From the NCBI RefSeq assembly GCF_032884065.1, contig NC_088883.1, positions 29,029,355 through 29,093,354 of the forward strand: a stretch of DNA of 64,000 bases, given 5' to 3'. Below, in pieces: positions 1 to 11,839 of this stretch. The notes under the pieces are model-generated. The model searched no databases. It was not told the origin of the DNA and saw nothing but the letters and a program-made list of their open reading frames with translations. Each line of letters begins with the position of its first letter. The stretch's first letter is position 1. The translations under genes and the position numbers were made by a program. The stretch is from Artemia franciscana (taxonomy: Eukaryota > Arthropoda > Branchiopoda > Anostraca > Artemiidae).

Positions 1-312
1 TACAAAAGAAATTATGCCAATTTATAATAGAGTATACAAAAAAAAACGAAATCTCCCATTCCAATTATCCCTAACATCACACGCTAGGCATTGTAGTATC
101 TCATGACTTCAAACCAAACAACCCGTAAAAGTGAAACAGCCTTTTAACTGAATAAAACTAATATAAATTAAATAATGTTCTTCAAAGATACAAACCCAAT
201 CCAGAGAGATCCTCCGTGGGAGAAAAAAAACAGTAATTGTTAACTAGTAACTCTTTGACATTCCTTTTGAAGATACTAGAAGAGTGGCAGCACAAAGCTG
301 CCACTCTTCTAG
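1..312 (-). mobile_element. LINE 3' tail fragment (minus strand, left copy)
   Basis: Read on the minus strand, the matching right-copy sequence encodes FSIFKRNVKEFLVNNY, the usual tail of the C-terminal region of CR1/Jockey-type non-LTR retrotransposons, followed by AT-rich 3' untranslated DNA. No reverse transcriptase remains, so it is a 5'-truncated dead insertion. The left copy ends at a perfect 15-bp hairpin that the right copy lacks. Clade assignment is tentative. Confidence 0.5.
276..312. repeat. Perfect 15-bp inverted repeat, left copy only
   Basis: Arms 276-290 and 298-312 are perfect reverse complements around a 7-base loop. The right duplication copy has a single diverged arm near 54680-54700, so the hairpin formed after the copies separated. 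It is followed by a short direct repeat (AGCGTGGTCCATAT twice, about 312-343). Confidence 0.8.
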
Positions 313-343
313 CGTGGTCCATATTCTAGGAGCGTGGTCCATA

Positions 344-770
344 TCATGATCGTGTTACGCACAAAGCGCCACAGGATAAGCGCAAACAGGCTTTGAAAAA
401 TAACAGCCTTAGAAGTATTCTTAAGATCACATAAGGCAGCAGAAAGTCACCAACAAGGAAATTCGTCAAAGGACTAGCCAGCCACTTGTCACGGGTATTC
501 CTCGGAGAAAATGCAGGTCCTGTTTTGGAAACGCCCTGCGTATGGACGAAAGTCGTCTCCCTAGCATAGCACACAGCTGGAAGCCCGACGGTAGGCATAC
601 AAAAGGTTCTCCGAGGAATACACTGCGCAGAACACTAGATCTGGATCAGAAGAAAGCTGGAACCTCACTGACACCTGAATGGGCGGTATTATCGCAGCGT
701 CAACCACGTGCGATGCATGGAGAAGCGGCACAGATTGCACTGGAGGCACTAAGGTAAGGTGTAACATATT
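344..770 (+). mobile_element. LINE C-terminal fragment (left copy)
   Basis: In shifting plus frames this encodes MDESRLPSIAHSWKPDG, then a Thr-Leu-Arg-Arg stretch, then CTGGTK. This is the C-terminal region seen in L2/RTE-like non-LTR retrotransposon proteins, of the type LGHVLRMD..RLP..A..W.PDG. About 17 bases present in the right copy (encoding the GLVDALCG stretch) are missing here, so the frame is broken. It is a 5'-truncated relic with no reverse transcriptase. Confidence 0.6.
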
Positions 771-2575
771 TCATCATGATCATATTAAAAACTGCCAGGG
801 GTTGAAGACAGACTGCAATAATGGAATATGAAGAATCTTGCAGTTGCTGTAAGTTTGAGGATTAACAGACCGCTGATAAAGAATAAAAGATATAATATTA
901 CTCAAGGCAGCTGGAAGGTAGCCATGCAATTAAAGAAAGTGAAAAAAGCACACAACAGAAAACAAAGAGATTTCACATCAAGCAAGAGTTTAAATGAAGA
1001 GCTGTTATTTTCATAAATAGTAGTCCTAGTTTTATCGTAATGTCTCTACTGTGGCTTCAGTGAGGAGGGAAAGGTTGCCATCCAAATAACAGGAAAATAC
1101 AAAGCATAAGACTGAACTGAACTATAGAAAAGAACTCTTGGCTATAGGCTTTAGAAAGAGATTCCAAGACTCCTGATGATTTGAATGATGATTTGAGCTT
1201 ATTATGACAAATTCTGATGGAAAAGGGATAAATTTGGTTGATCATTTGTTGTACGAACATCTGGTAATCTCCTTGGAGAGATGTGGAATGAGTCTCCGAC
1301 TTGGTTGGTCATTATTCAATCAATGTTTAGTAATTTAAACCAACAATACACAATTGGCTAGGAGTGTATTTGAGGCATGTCTTTATAACCTTAGAAGCAA
1401 GCGCATTTGAAAGAAAATAAGAAGTATCTATGCCTAACTTAGATTGTGAGGCTGAATCCAGGAGGTCAAAGCTTGACATTAAGTCTGAATAAAATTATAA
1501 TATTATGGAAAACAGAACTATGTAGTAGACTATATATAACATATTCCAAGGCGATATTTAATGTATTGATATCATTTAGATGGTACACAAATTATTCAGC
1601 AATTTTAAACAAACGGCAATATTATGGGAATATGAAATTAAATATGATTAATATATGACTAAATGTAACTAAATATTTGGGTAAGAAATGGGCTTATGAA
1701 AAATCAAATTTTAAAGAGGCATTTATTTAAGGGTGGTTCTTGAAGGGCAGCTGTAAGAAAGAAAAAAAAAGTGAAATTACTATGTACCTTTTTAAGAGTC
1801 ATCAAAAGTGATCCCCCCCCCCCACTTTTGGGTGCTAAAATTATTTTTGGCGAAAAGTTTGTCCTTTTGCCAAAGATGCATAATTTAGTCCTATTCAAAC
1901 CTCTTAAAGAAAAGAAAGCTGCAATGGTATATAAATTATTACAGTTTTATAATTATTAAATTTGGAAATTATTAAATAATTTTAATAATTATTTTAATAA
2001 TTTTTTATTTATTTTAATATTTTTATTTTAATAATTATATTTACAATGATGTTTATAATAATTATTAAAGTTTAATAATTATTAAACAGTTTTCCACCAA
2101 TGGCAATATTATGGGAATATGAAACTAAATGACTAAAATAACTAAATACTTGATAAGAAATAGGCTTTTGAAATGTTAAATTTTAAAAAGTGGGATTTAT
2201 TTGAGATTGATTCTTTGACAACAGCCATAACAAAGAAAAAGAAAAGTGACTTAAACTCATTTTTGGAGAAAAGTTTATTCTTTTGCCCTTAGCTTTAGCT
2301 AGCTCGCCTTAGCTAGGAGCTACTTAGCTACCTAGAGCTGCTTCTTCTGCAAACAGTTGGAGGTCCATAGACACCCAAATAGGGTTCTTTAATGATCTGG
2401 CTGTGACAAATCACAGGTGCACTGGCTGTGACACATCATATGTGCCACTGGCTCTGGCATGAGCCAGTGTCATATATAAGTGGATAAGAAGCATATTAGC
2501 TGATATGACAGAACAGTACAATCGTTCATAATAATAAATGACATAAAATGATAGTACGTCCTTTGTGTCTTTTAG
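771..2575 (+). other. CXXC1 intron D-E sequence, left copy (no gene)
   Basis: Presumed intron upstream of exon E of the left copy. It is AT-rich, with a TAATTATTAAA-rich low-complexity stretch at about 1955-2095 and a C-run near 1810. I see no coding signal. The acceptor before exon E reads TGTCTTTTAG. Confidence 0.6.
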
Positions 2576-2713
2576 GTTTGCGGATGTCCACTTTTGAAGA
2601 ATGTTTTAGAAGAAAGTAACGAATTTTGTCGTGTTGCTAAAAAGAAGTGTGTGCGCCATCTAGGATGGGAGAAGTTACGCCGAGCTGAAATTGATATGGA
2701 AAGAGTTAGGCAG
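2576..2713 (+). CDS. CXXC1: CXXC1 exon E, left duplicated copy
   Basis: This 46-codon, phase-0 exon lies between a TTTTAG acceptor and a GTTAGT donor. It encodes VCGCPLLKNVLEES..FCRVAKKKCVRH..WEKLRRAEIDMERVRQ. That matches the C-terminal zinc-finger domain of CpG-binding protein (Pfam zf-CpG_bind_C), including the conserved CGCPL and WEKLRRAE segments and the FC...C..H cysteine/histidine set. Compared with the right copy (57641-57778) I see only silent changes (CCA/CCG, GAA/GAG). The open frame and splice sites are intact, so nothing in the exon itself marks it as a pseudogene. Preceding exons of this copy, if any, lie outside the window to the left. Confidence 0.88.
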
Positions 2714-3850
2714 GTTAGTTTTAGCGTTATTTTTCTTCCATTTTTGGATTTTTTTCTGTTTGACTTGTATTCTGAGGATAAGCGTAACCATATATTCCTT
2801 CTTTATTTAAATTAACTAACAGACGACAGACGTAAAAAAGGAAAATGCCACACGGAAAATGCCACACGGAAAATATCACTCGGATAATGTCACACATAAG
2901 AAAGGTCCCACAAATGTTTTACTTTATAAAAAAAAATTGTTTACTTACAGAAAAGGAGACTATCAACTATAGAGGATTGGAGCAAAATGTTGCCCCAAGA
3001 GAAAATTCGAAGTCTTCTGCCCCCCTCCCAAAAAAGGAACTTCCCTGGAAAGTTTCAGCTCGATCTCCAAGCCGTGACACAAATGAGGTGGGCTTACCAA
3101 CACTATGTTCAAGTTCCATTTATTTCTATAAAATAACAATAACAAAACAGTATTCCAAAGGGCTCAATAGCCCGTTATTTGGGAAACGACATAGAATAAG
3201 TAAAGAATTTAAGAATTTATGTATGTTTAAGCAAAAATTAATTTTATTATAAAAATAAAAATATCAACTTTTCATATAAACCCACTGAAATTTAAATCAT
3301 AATTTTAATGCTGCTTACTGTATAATAAGCAAATACATTTTTAATAGACAATGAATTTGTTTTAAGTTTTGATATTAATATAACCTCCTGTATAATGAGA
3401 CAATATAATGCTCGCTTGGGAGAAAATAGCTTCAAATCTCCAGCATATGTCACACAGTTAGGGTAGAGCAGGGTAGAGTTTATATGCTTAGCGAATTACT
3501 GTATAGTACTGTATATAACCTGTTAAGATGTCAAATCCTTTCAATCCGTTTTTTTTTATCTTTCCGTGTCAAGGTACTTCATTCTTCCTTTATTTTTTGC
3601 TTTTTTTTGCCCAGAAAGCTACGAAAAATGCAAAGTAGGGGCTAGGAGTAAAAAAAGAATAAGAATTTTTTTACGAGCTAATTTGGAATATTTCTAAACA
3701 TTCTGCTGTTTTTTTTTTGTTTTTTTTATATTATTTTAAAGAACAATTATTTTCATTTCGGTAGTTCAAAAGGCGGTATGTTACTCAACATGGTTTGAAT
3801 AAGGGGAAAAAAGTATGTTTTCAACTTTTTTAACGAACAGTTATTCTTAT
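2714..3850 (+). other. CXXC1 intron E-F, first part, left copy (no gene)
   Basis: AT-rich intronic sequence with short direct repeats of CCACACGGAAAAT at 2844-2872 and poly-T runs near 3550-3730. The right copy carries the same sequence with small indels. I see no exon or RNA gene. Confidence 0.55.
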
Positions 3851-4440
3851 AAAATATTTGGGTTTGCCTCGATAATAGAATCGGCCGAGGATCGGCCAGG
3901 CTAATCCAACTTTCAGGAAACTGTCTCAAATTTGGCGCAGTCAGAAGTACTCTCTCCAACTCAAGCTGAGGCTGTTCAGCAGCAACGTCCTCTCAACGCT
4001 TTGCTATGGTTCTGAAACTTGGCACATAGATCAAATACTGGAAAAGAAACTCCTCGCGTTCGAAAACATTTAAAGCGCATTCTAAATATCCACTGGTCCC
4101 TAAAAGTAACAAACGCTACAATACCACAGAAGACACCTCGGTCACTGATAATCAAAGTGATCAAATATAGGAAGTAGAGACACCTTGGTCATGTGATCCG
4201 CATGCCCTAAACCCAACTACCGAAGGTCGTCCTTCACTGGTAGCCACATGGTATCAGAAGCAGAGGACGCCTCAGAAAACACCTTACGACGCAGCTACTG
4301 GGCTGACCTCCTAAACCTTAATGCCTAAATTCAACCTGAATGGGAAGATTTCTGGGCGGCTGCAGCGATGAGAGAGGACTGGCGACTCTTCTTGGTTGCC
4401 CTAAGCGCCTCTGGAGGCACAGGAGGATCTAAGGTCTAAA
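3851..4440 (+). mobile_element. L2/RTE-like LINE C-terminal fragment (left copy)
   Basis: Broken plus-strand frames encode LKLRLFSSNVLSTLCYGSET, HIDQILEKKLLAFEN and later LVALSASGGTGGSKV. This is the post-reverse-transcriptase C-terminal region typical of L2/RTE-like non-LTR retrotransposons. The frame has several stops, including one just after AFENI. The better preserved counterpart is at 58843-59410. It sits in the E-F intron in sense orientation. Confidence 0.65.
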
Positions 4441-6604
4441 GTAAGGTCTCAATGATAGGACAAAATTTATTCCAATATTAGAAGATCTGAATTCGGGTAG
4501 TTTCTGCGTTTTTTGGTCGTTTTTAACAAACAGTTATTTGTATTGCTTTAGTTCAAAAGGTGAAATGCTGCGCACAATATGGATTGGAATTAAAAATCAA
4601 AAATATAATATTTTTCTTTTTAATAGAACACAATACAAACAACTGATAGTTGAATATATTTGAAAAACAAGTATTTAGTGACTTTTTCTTTGTATTGCGT
4701 TTCCTCAAATGCAGAAATTATTAGAATTTGGGCCTTTTGATTTCAAGATTAGGTTTTAGGCCATCTTCGAAAACTTACTCCTGCCTCCCTTTGTCCCTCT
4801 TAAATCCCTACTCCCAATAGAGCGACTATGGATGTCCCAATGCTGACACTCCTGGTGGTTTACTCCAGGTTACAGGGATATTCTCGAAGCTTTGTGCCGA
4901 GTTTTTTCTTCTTTTAAAAATTCCTAGGTTGTGCGTTTTGACTTGTGTGCTGGCTATTTCTGTACTCATTGATAAGTGTTTCTTGTGGGGAGAGTATTCT
5001 AATTATAATTATTATATTTAATTTTATAACTAATTGATTGAATAAAAGATACTATGTTTGGGCAATGCCTACCCAAGTGTAACTTGCTTACAATAAATAG
5101 TTTGATTCTGTGTTATTGGCAAGGCAAAACAAAAGTCTTTTTCATACGAAATAACTACGTAAGAAACAATTGAAAAACACTTATGTTTTTCACTCATAAC
5201 ATAGGGTCAAAAAAGGAGTTTACTAATTTGATAAATATAATATTTCCAATTAAGTATTTTAAAAGAGTCCCGTTAATTGAAACTCTTTTAATCTATAAAT
5301 CTATTTTGGTATTTGCATTCAAAGAAAATGCGTAGATAATCACAAAAACATAAAAAACATAATAGTTGGAGCCAAAATAATACAGTCAAGAGTGACTAAT
5401 ATGAACTGATTATATAAACACTAAACACCCAAGCACACTAAAAACACTAAAACACCCAAATTCGACATTGAAAGGTCCAAATTCTAATAATATCTGCATC
5501 TGATAGAAGGAGATATGATGTGCTTTAGAAGAACTAAAAAATTGAGCAAGGCCCGTAATCAGGGGGTGGTTACGGGGTTTGAACCCCCCCCCCCCTCCGA
5601 TTTTTTTTTTATTCTAAAAACATGACAAAATGCATATAAGTAAATTTTTGATGAGTTTTTGAATGCTATTTGTTGTTAAATCCCCCTGAACAAAAATCCT
5701 TGATGTACCCTTGATCTTGAGAAACAGTAACGATAAAAGAAACGATAAAGGACATCATTTTGAGAAAAAGTGTCACATAACGCTTCTTGAATGACTGCTG
5801 CTGAAATTGTCTAGTTCACAAATGGTATATACCAACTCAATTTGCCAAATTGGTATAACGGCAAAATTGACATAATTTTATGGGAAAAAGGGCAAAGCCA
5901 AAGTGCCAGGAGACCACAAATTTCAAAGTGCTTAATGTTTTCTTTTTTATTTATCTGCAAACCTCTACTGTACTAACTGGAAACGGGGCTTAGGATGATA
6001 GACTATCATAAAGAAGTAAAATTAATCATTTTTAATGTAACTTTGAAAAAGCTATGCCAGCTTTGCCTATCACAGAGACAATCTGTCTTGGTTTTACTCT
6101 GATTAGGCATTCAAGTCTTTTATCACTGACCAGTTTGTGATTTTGACCGGACTGGCTTCGGTAGCTTTTTATGATATAAACAATTCTTAAAGTGATCAGT
6201 TAGTCTAATAAAGTTAAGGTGGAGAGGACATATAATTTTTAGTTTTTTAAATAAATTTGATCCGATAACCTAGAACGGGAATTATTTTGCCTTTAGATTT
6301 CTTGTTTTCTTTTTATATCTGTTGTTTTTCCCCTTGCTTTTTCGTTTAATTACTTTATTCATTATTATTCTTTACTATATTTTCGTTAGTTAGTATCAGC
6401 TTATTATTTCTTACCTCTTTTTGAAATAAATTAAAAAATAGCAATAATACTTTGAAGAAAACTAAACCGATTTTTTTTTTTATCACCTGAAAAAATTGAA
6501 TTTCTTAAATCTTAAAAAAAAAATTAATTACAATTAACGAAAGATGCTAATATGAAAATATGCTAAGAATTAAAAATTTAATTAATTTTTTTTGTCTCTT
6601 TTAG
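4441..6604 (+). other. CXXC1 intron E-F, second part, left copy (no gene)
   Basis: AT-rich intron that I could not assign to a known repeat. It is almost identical to 59411-61570. It contains a C-run at about 5586-5596 and an AACACTAAAACACCCAA-type short repeat near 5425-5460. It ends in a TTTTAG acceptor. Confidence 0.6.
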
Positions 6605-6784
6605 TGGTTAAAAATTGATGATCTGTTTGAAAAAGAGAGACAGGTGAGACAAGCAATGGCTTCACGTGCTGGAGTACTTTCCTTGCTCCTACACTCCACC
6701 TACAACCACGCCCTCATGGACCCTCAACCCGAACCGGAGAAAGTCCAACAAGCGGTTCCCCACTCAGATCATGATTACTTCTAG
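6605..6784 (+). CDS. CXXC1: CXXC1 terminal exon F, left duplicated copy
   Basis: This final coding exon has 59 codons plus a TAG stop at 6782-6784. It starts in phase 0 after TCTTTTAG. It encodes WLKIDDLFEKERQVRQAMAS, then RAGVLSLLLHSTYNH, and a short acidic tail ending SDHDYF. The family ends the same way, with a W.KLDELFE.E..VR.AM..RAG segment followed by a variable tail. The right copy has His where this copy has Gln in ERQVRQ, the only amino-acid difference I saw. The exon is intact, so this copy could still be translated if its upstream exons exist. Confidence 0.88.
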   Translation, partial: WLKIDDLFEKERQVRQAMASRAGVLSLLLHSTYNHALMDPQPEPEKVQQAVPHSDHDYF

Positions 6785-6960
6785 CCTATTAGCCGCTAAT
6801 GTACTGTTGTATAGCCTTTAATGTGCTGTTGTGAGGTTGTATAGGATCTACTCTGCTCTTGTGAAATGTAGTGTACCGTTGTGAGGAAGAAAAGAAAAGT
6901 GTAAAACTGCATACTCCAGCATATTCATCATCGAAAGGAGAGAATTTCTTTGGTACTCCA

Positions 6961-6966
6961 AATAAA
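6961..6966 (+). terminator. CXXC1: AATAAA polyadenylation signal (left copy)
   Basis: An AATAAA hexamer lies about 180 bases after the stop codon of exon F and is conserved in the right copy at 61927-61932. Its distance and conservation fit the CXXC1 poly(A) signal. Transcript evidence is lacking. Confidence 0.5.
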
Positions 6967-7984
6967 TTTTATCTCTCACTTTTATGACAACGCAAGTATA
7001 TGTTTCCAATTGTGTCACCATTAGTGCTTGTTTCGAAACAATTTATGTATATTTGTCGATCCATCATTTTTCGTAATGTTGGGGCTATCAATGTTCTGGT
7101 GAAAAAAATAATGGTCTTCGGCCCTACTATGGTTCTAGGGCCCCATATAGAATATAACTTTCAGATCTGAGAGTGTGGTTTGCGTACTGGTTTATTTTAT
7201 AATAAGTACGTGGTTGTTTAAATTTGAGTGTACCGCAGCCCCCTTGACTGAAGGAGGTTCAGAAAGGCTGTGTGACGTTTTTAGACTAATAAATTATTTA
7301 GCAATGCAGTAAAAATAATTGAATGAGTTTCATTTTTATATAAATTTAAAGAAATTAAATAGATATAATAGATAAATTATTTATTATGATCTAAACGAAA
7401 TTAATTTTATTGATAATAAATACAATTATAAGTTAAGATATTAAAATTATTCAACTAGTTGATAATTTAAGAAAAAATAGTGTATTAATTTTAATTATTA
7501 AACAAATTTAAAGATATTGAATAATTTAATAATTAGGCAATTTTGAATGATTTAATCAAAATTAGTATTATTAAATGTAAAAATTAATTAAATTATCAAT
7601 TAATAAATTAAAAATTGTCAAAAATAAATTCTAAAGGGTTATGTAACATTTTTATATTAATAAATGCGTTGAAAATTTAATAAAAAAAGGTGTTAAATAA
7701 ATTTCTTATTCAATGAATTTAAAGAAATCAGATACTTTACTAACAAATTATTTTGAATTATTTAAATAAGATTAATTTTATTGCAGTAGAGCCACGGTTA
7801 TCCTTGGTAATGTGGACCAAGAGCACCTTGGATAAATGAAAACTCAGATAACACGGATTCTATGAACAGTCAAGAAAGAAACATATGGTAAAATGAATAA
7901 AACTCGGTTACTTTTGGATTATAAATGAAAAATGTTCAACTGTAGCACCAATAAAAGTGTTCTCGCACTGGGCAGTGCCTTAGA
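6967..7984. other. AT-rich intergenic DNA downstream of CXXC1 (left copy)
   Basis: No gene seen. From about 7290 the sequence is very AT-rich (AATTAAT, TTAAATA). The last 390 bases (about 7590-7975) form the first unit of the tandem duplication that follows. Confidence 0.55.
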
Positions 7985-8860
7985 CAAAGTAAAAAATTAA
8001 TTAAGTTATCAGTTAATAAATTGAAAATTGTCAAAAATAAGTTCTAAAGGATTATGTAACATTTTTATATTAATAAATGTGTTGAAGATTTAATAAAAAA
8101 AAGTGTTAGATAAATTTGGTTATTCAATAAATTTAAAGAAATTAAATTTTTTACAAACATAATTATTTTAGTTTATTTAAATAAGATTAATCTTATTGCA
8201 GTAGAGCCACGGTTATCCTTGGTAATGTGGACCAAGAGCACCTTAGATAAACAAAAACTCGGATAACACGGATTCTATGAACAGTCAAGAAAGAAGCACA
8301 TGGTAAAATGAATAAAACTCGTTTACTTTTGGATTATAAATGAAAAATGATAAACTGTAGCACCAATACTAGCGACCTGGTAAAATGAATATGCTGAAAT
8401 GGTAAAAAATTGGGTAAAATGAATAAAACTCGTTTACTTTTTGGATTATAAATAAAAAATGATAAACTGTAGCACCAATACTAGCGACCTGGTAAAATGA
8501 ATATGCTGAAATGGTAAAAAATTGGGTAAAATGAATAAAACTCGTTTACTTTTGGATTATAAATGAAAAATGTTAAACTGTAGCATCAATAATAGCGACC
8601 TGGTAAAATGAATATGGTAAAATGGTAAAATATGGTAAAATGAATAAAAATCGCTTACTTTTGGATTATAAATGAAAAATGTTCAACTGTAGCACCAATA
8701 ATAGCGACCTGGTAAAATGAATATGGTAAAATGGTAAAATGAATAAAACTCGTTTACTTTTGGATTACAAATGAAAAATGTTCAACATAAAGCCCCAACA
8801 TAAAGCAAAGTAAGATATGATTAAATTAATACTATAATGTTTGCATTTAGGTTTTCTTGA
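7590..8860. repeat. Tandem duplication and minisatellite expansion, left copy only
   Basis: A unit at about 7590-7980 is repeated at 7985-8350. The shared landmark is GTAGAGCCACGGTTATCC, followed by GGTAATGTGGACCAAGAG. About four further shorter units of roughly 75-130 bp follow to about 8780, each with TGGTAAAATGAATAAAACTC and the ATAGCGACCTGGTAAAATG motif. The right duplication copy has a single unit at about 62560-62910, so this block grew by roughly 850-900 bp in the left copy. Confidence 0.85.
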
Positions 8861-9016
8861 TTGATTTTACTGGGTATATGTTAGATTCACTTGGATTTTT
8901 CTCTCTCAGAGACGAAAAGAGTTACCTTTTGCATCAGTTTTTTATGCTGTTGGGGTGGAATGTCCCAGATTAAAATGATATAAGGAGTCAAAAGTTTAAA
9001 GTAAAGAAAAAAACGT

Positions 9017-9095
9017 TCATCGGTTGGAGTCGAACCCACAAAGCCTTCGGTAATTAATCGAACCTGCTATTGCAAACTAAGACAGCCACCAGGAC
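9017..9095 (-). pseudogene. tRNA-like segment (SINE head or tRNA pseudogene)
   Basis: On the minus strand there is an A-box-like TGGCTGTCTTAG and, about 50 bases later, a B-box GGTTCGACTCC. This is polymerase III promoter spacing. The acceptor and anticodon stems do not pair convincingly and I cannot assign an anticodon. A tRNA-derived SINE or pseudogene is more likely than a working tRNA. It is duplicated at about 63120-63198. Confidence 0.35.
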
Positions 9096-9129
9096 CCTTA
9101 TTCATTGCATTTAAATCCCGACTTTACTC

Positions 9130-10130
9130 TTCAACGAATTAATAAAATTTGCACATGCAATACTTGTTAGGTGTATTATAATATATTTTTATAGAAAAAA
9201 CTAACATAATAGCAAATTCTTGATATTGCCTTTTTCCCGTGAGAGGTATTGACAGTGTCATTAGCAAAAATTGGTTAAAAGTTTTTGAGAGGTAGTGAAG
9301 AGAAGGGAGGTTTGGGAGGTTTTAAAGAGAAGAGGTGCATTCGTCAGTGCATCAACCTCGCAGGATCCCATGCTGTGACAAGTCTGTAGTAATAGTTGGC
9401 TATTTTTATGAATAGCAAACTTTTTTTTATTTTTCAAGTAAAAAAAATGATATAATCAAAAATTCGCTTTCAGAGATAGGGAATAGGGAAAAGTACGCGT
9501 TTTGGGAGAAAATCCTGGCAAGTTTTGTAACTTGCTATAAGGAGCAATTTTTTGCTCGCTATCTATAAAAAATTCTGGATTTTTACCCAATACTAAGCTT
9601 TTTTCTCTTAAAATTTTTCGATAATTGCACTGCAAGTACACAATTCGTGCAAGCTTCTCTTAAGAAAGTGAAAAAAGAATAAATAAAGGTTCTTTAAGTA
9701 CAGGAGGGAGGCTTCAATTCCTCCGCTCCCAATTCTCCTCCGGGGTAGAGTGCCCGGAAGTTAAGCGCAATTATTTGTTTGAATCACAATTCCTGAAGTG
9801 ATTGAGTTTGTTTCAGGTTTTGAGGTTTATTTAGGGGTTTTATTTGAGGTTTTCAGGTTTGTTTGCATTATTTAGGCACAGTCATTAAGTAAAATGGCAC
9901 GTTTTTTGTGCATTTGTTTTTGTAAAAAAAGAAATATTTTGTATAAACTTTGGAAAATAATCAGTGCTGTGTTTTATATATTGATTGTAATATGTTTATG
10001 GTGCTTGTTTTGACCTGTTTTACAAATAATAAATTGAATACGGTATTGAAACAGTTTCAAAAATAAATTTAAAAAGGTCAAAAAGTTTATTTGTTAGAAT
10101 TTTATTATAAAAGTTTAAAAGTAAGATAAA
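9130..10130. other. No gene seen; end of the duplicated block at 9892
   Basis: AT-rich DNA including GAGGTTT-rich and GGTTTT-rich stretches (9815-9865). The region matched by the right copy ends at 9892 only because the window ends at 64000. Confidence 0.5.
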
Positions 10131-10134
10131 GGGC

Positions 10135-10760
10135 TTTCAGGAAAACGAAAAAGTGCCATCGCCTTTTAGTTGACAATTGAAGTACCAAATAAGGTGGAAT
10201 GGAAATCTGGTTGTTTGAATGGGCTAATACAGTAGCGGTATGAGGCCTCATATTCTGGGGGGGGGGTATAAAATATACTAATGAAGTGTAACATTATAAA
10301 ATGAAAGGCATTTAATGTCAGAGAAAATGGAGGGCGGCAACTGCCCCTTGCCCAGGGCTAGAACTGCTACTGTGCTAATGGGTTGTTGAATGGGCTTCTA
10401 AGAATCTCTGGAAAAGTGCCATCGGCTTTTTGTTTCCTTTAAAGTGCCACAGATGGTGAAAATAAAATCTGGGTGTTCGAATGGGCTAATGGGTTGTCCG
10501 AACGGGCTAATACAGTAGCGGTATTAGGCCTCATATTCTGGGAAGGGGGGATAAAGTATGCTAAAGAAGTGTAACATTGTAAAATGAAAGGAATTTAATG
10601 TCAGATATCAGAAAAACTGCCCCCCCTCTGCCCCGGCATAGGACTGCCACTCAGCTAATGGGTGTTTGAATGGGCTTGTAGGGATACACAGAAAAATGCC
10701 ATGGTCTTTTTGTTTATTGTTCAAGTGCCAAGGACAATGAAAATAAAATCTGTTTGTTGA
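10135..10760. repeat. Local tandem repeat, about 280-bp unit, 2.3 copies
   Basis: Units begin near 10150, 10425 and 10690. Shared landmarks are AAAGTGCC(A)TCGGCTTTT, AATGGGCTAATACAGTAGCGG, TGAGGCCTCATATTCTGGG, a G-run, and AAGTGTAACATT.TAAAATGA. Copies differ by substitutions and small indels. No coding potential. Confidence 0.75.
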
Positions 10761-11839
10761 AAAGGGAATTTACGTAACTCAAATTTACGACAATTCAGTT
10801 TCAATGACACCAATTTTTGTATGCTGTTTTGGTTGTAGCGGGCTCCAAATTTGAGACAAGAAACTTAGGGGAAAATTTACTAAAGTCAAACTAAAAACAT
10901 TTTGCATCAAGTGCTTTAAGTAGGTGTAGCTTACCTTTTGAGGTGTGTTGGGAATCAATAGATTGTTAAAGTTTGAATTTTTGATAGACGAAAAGCGTTC
11001 TCAAGCTCAACTAAATATTTTTCTTTTTAATTTTTATCATTCAGCGTGGCAACACAAATGCAAATTGGTACCGTCCTGAAACTTCATAACTTTGAAGCAA
11101 TCGAGGTAAATATCCGTTTTTGGGTAAAAGTAAGCCTGGTTTAGGCTAAGGGACACCAAATTTATTTATTTTGATGTCCTTGGTTCTTTAAAAGAACTCA
11201 AACCTGCTTTGTTTTCTTAGAGGGCTGAAACTTTCGGCCAAACCGTCAAAGTTGTTTATTTTCTCTTGCTTTCAGTCACTCATAACGATAGTCCCAAAGA
11301 ATTGTTGTTCGATTTCCAGTCTAATATGCACTTAAGTTTTGTATGTCCAGTGCAATTTTGGGTTGTTTTTCTACATCTCTGCAGTTTCAGCTTTGAACAT
11401 TAATGCTGACCCCAGGATAAACCCTTGTGGGGCACCATATTTAAACTTCTTTAAACACAATGTGTCGCCACCAACACTCACACACAAAGGATGATTAAAT
11501 GACATAGAAGTCATGACAGGACATGGCATGACACATAAAGTCATGACCTCCACCAAATCCGTATTTGTAAGACCACCTTTTTTGAAAAACGGTCTGACTG
11601 GTTTTCAGCCCCAGAGAAGTAAGTTTTAAGCCAGTTGGAATAGAGGAGCATGTGTATTTGTGTTGGCCTCTGCAGTGAGTGGTTAGTAGTAGTTGTACTG
11701 TACCAGAAATAAATCGTTTTATCTGATATTTGTAGCTCTAATCATTAGGAATCTATAAGTTACAAGTAGTTTCATCGTTCCTCATTTTCTGCTGTCTCAC
11801 CCGCTCATGGGGCCCTATACCATGGAGACAATAGCCCTA
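10761..11839. other. No gene or recognisable repeat seen
   Basis: Unassigned sequence of moderate AT content. Open frames are short and look accidental. A short TCATGACA..TCATGACC pattern at 11508-11548 is probably chance. Confidence 0.45.

Larger units (their letters stand above)
1..9892 (+). repeat. Left copy of a >9.5-kb segmental duplication
   Basis: This block is nearly identical, by eye, to 54409-64000 in the same orientation. Both copies run off the window edges, so the full length is unknown. Shared content in order: a minus-strand LINE tail, a plus-strand LINE C-terminal fragment, CXXC1 exon E, a second LINE fragment, CXXC1 exon F with 3' UTR, AT-rich DNA and a tRNA-like segment. 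The copies differ by scattered substitutions and by several indels. A hairpin near 276-312 and a tandem expansion at about 7985-8860 are only here. A LINE tail (55572-55749) and about 480 bp near 56895-57385 are only in the other copy. The 100-N gap between the copies leaves open whether this is a true tandem duplication or a retained alternate haplotype. Confidence 0.93.

Noticed and set aside
344..598. Minus-strand open frame beginning MPTVGLPAVCYARE (also 54574-54984)
   Set aside because: It is mostly antisense to the plus-strand LINE C-terminal fragment, which has clear homology. Only the far end of the right-copy frame reflects a real minus-strand LINE tail.
2845..3252. A 135-codon plus-strand open frame in the E-F intron
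   Set aside because: No recognisable domain, not preserved at full length in the near-identical right copy, and it lies inside an intron.
9017..9095. Functional tRNA gene
   Set aside because: B box is good, but acceptor and anticodon stems do not pair and no anticodon can be assigned. Listed only as tRNA-like.
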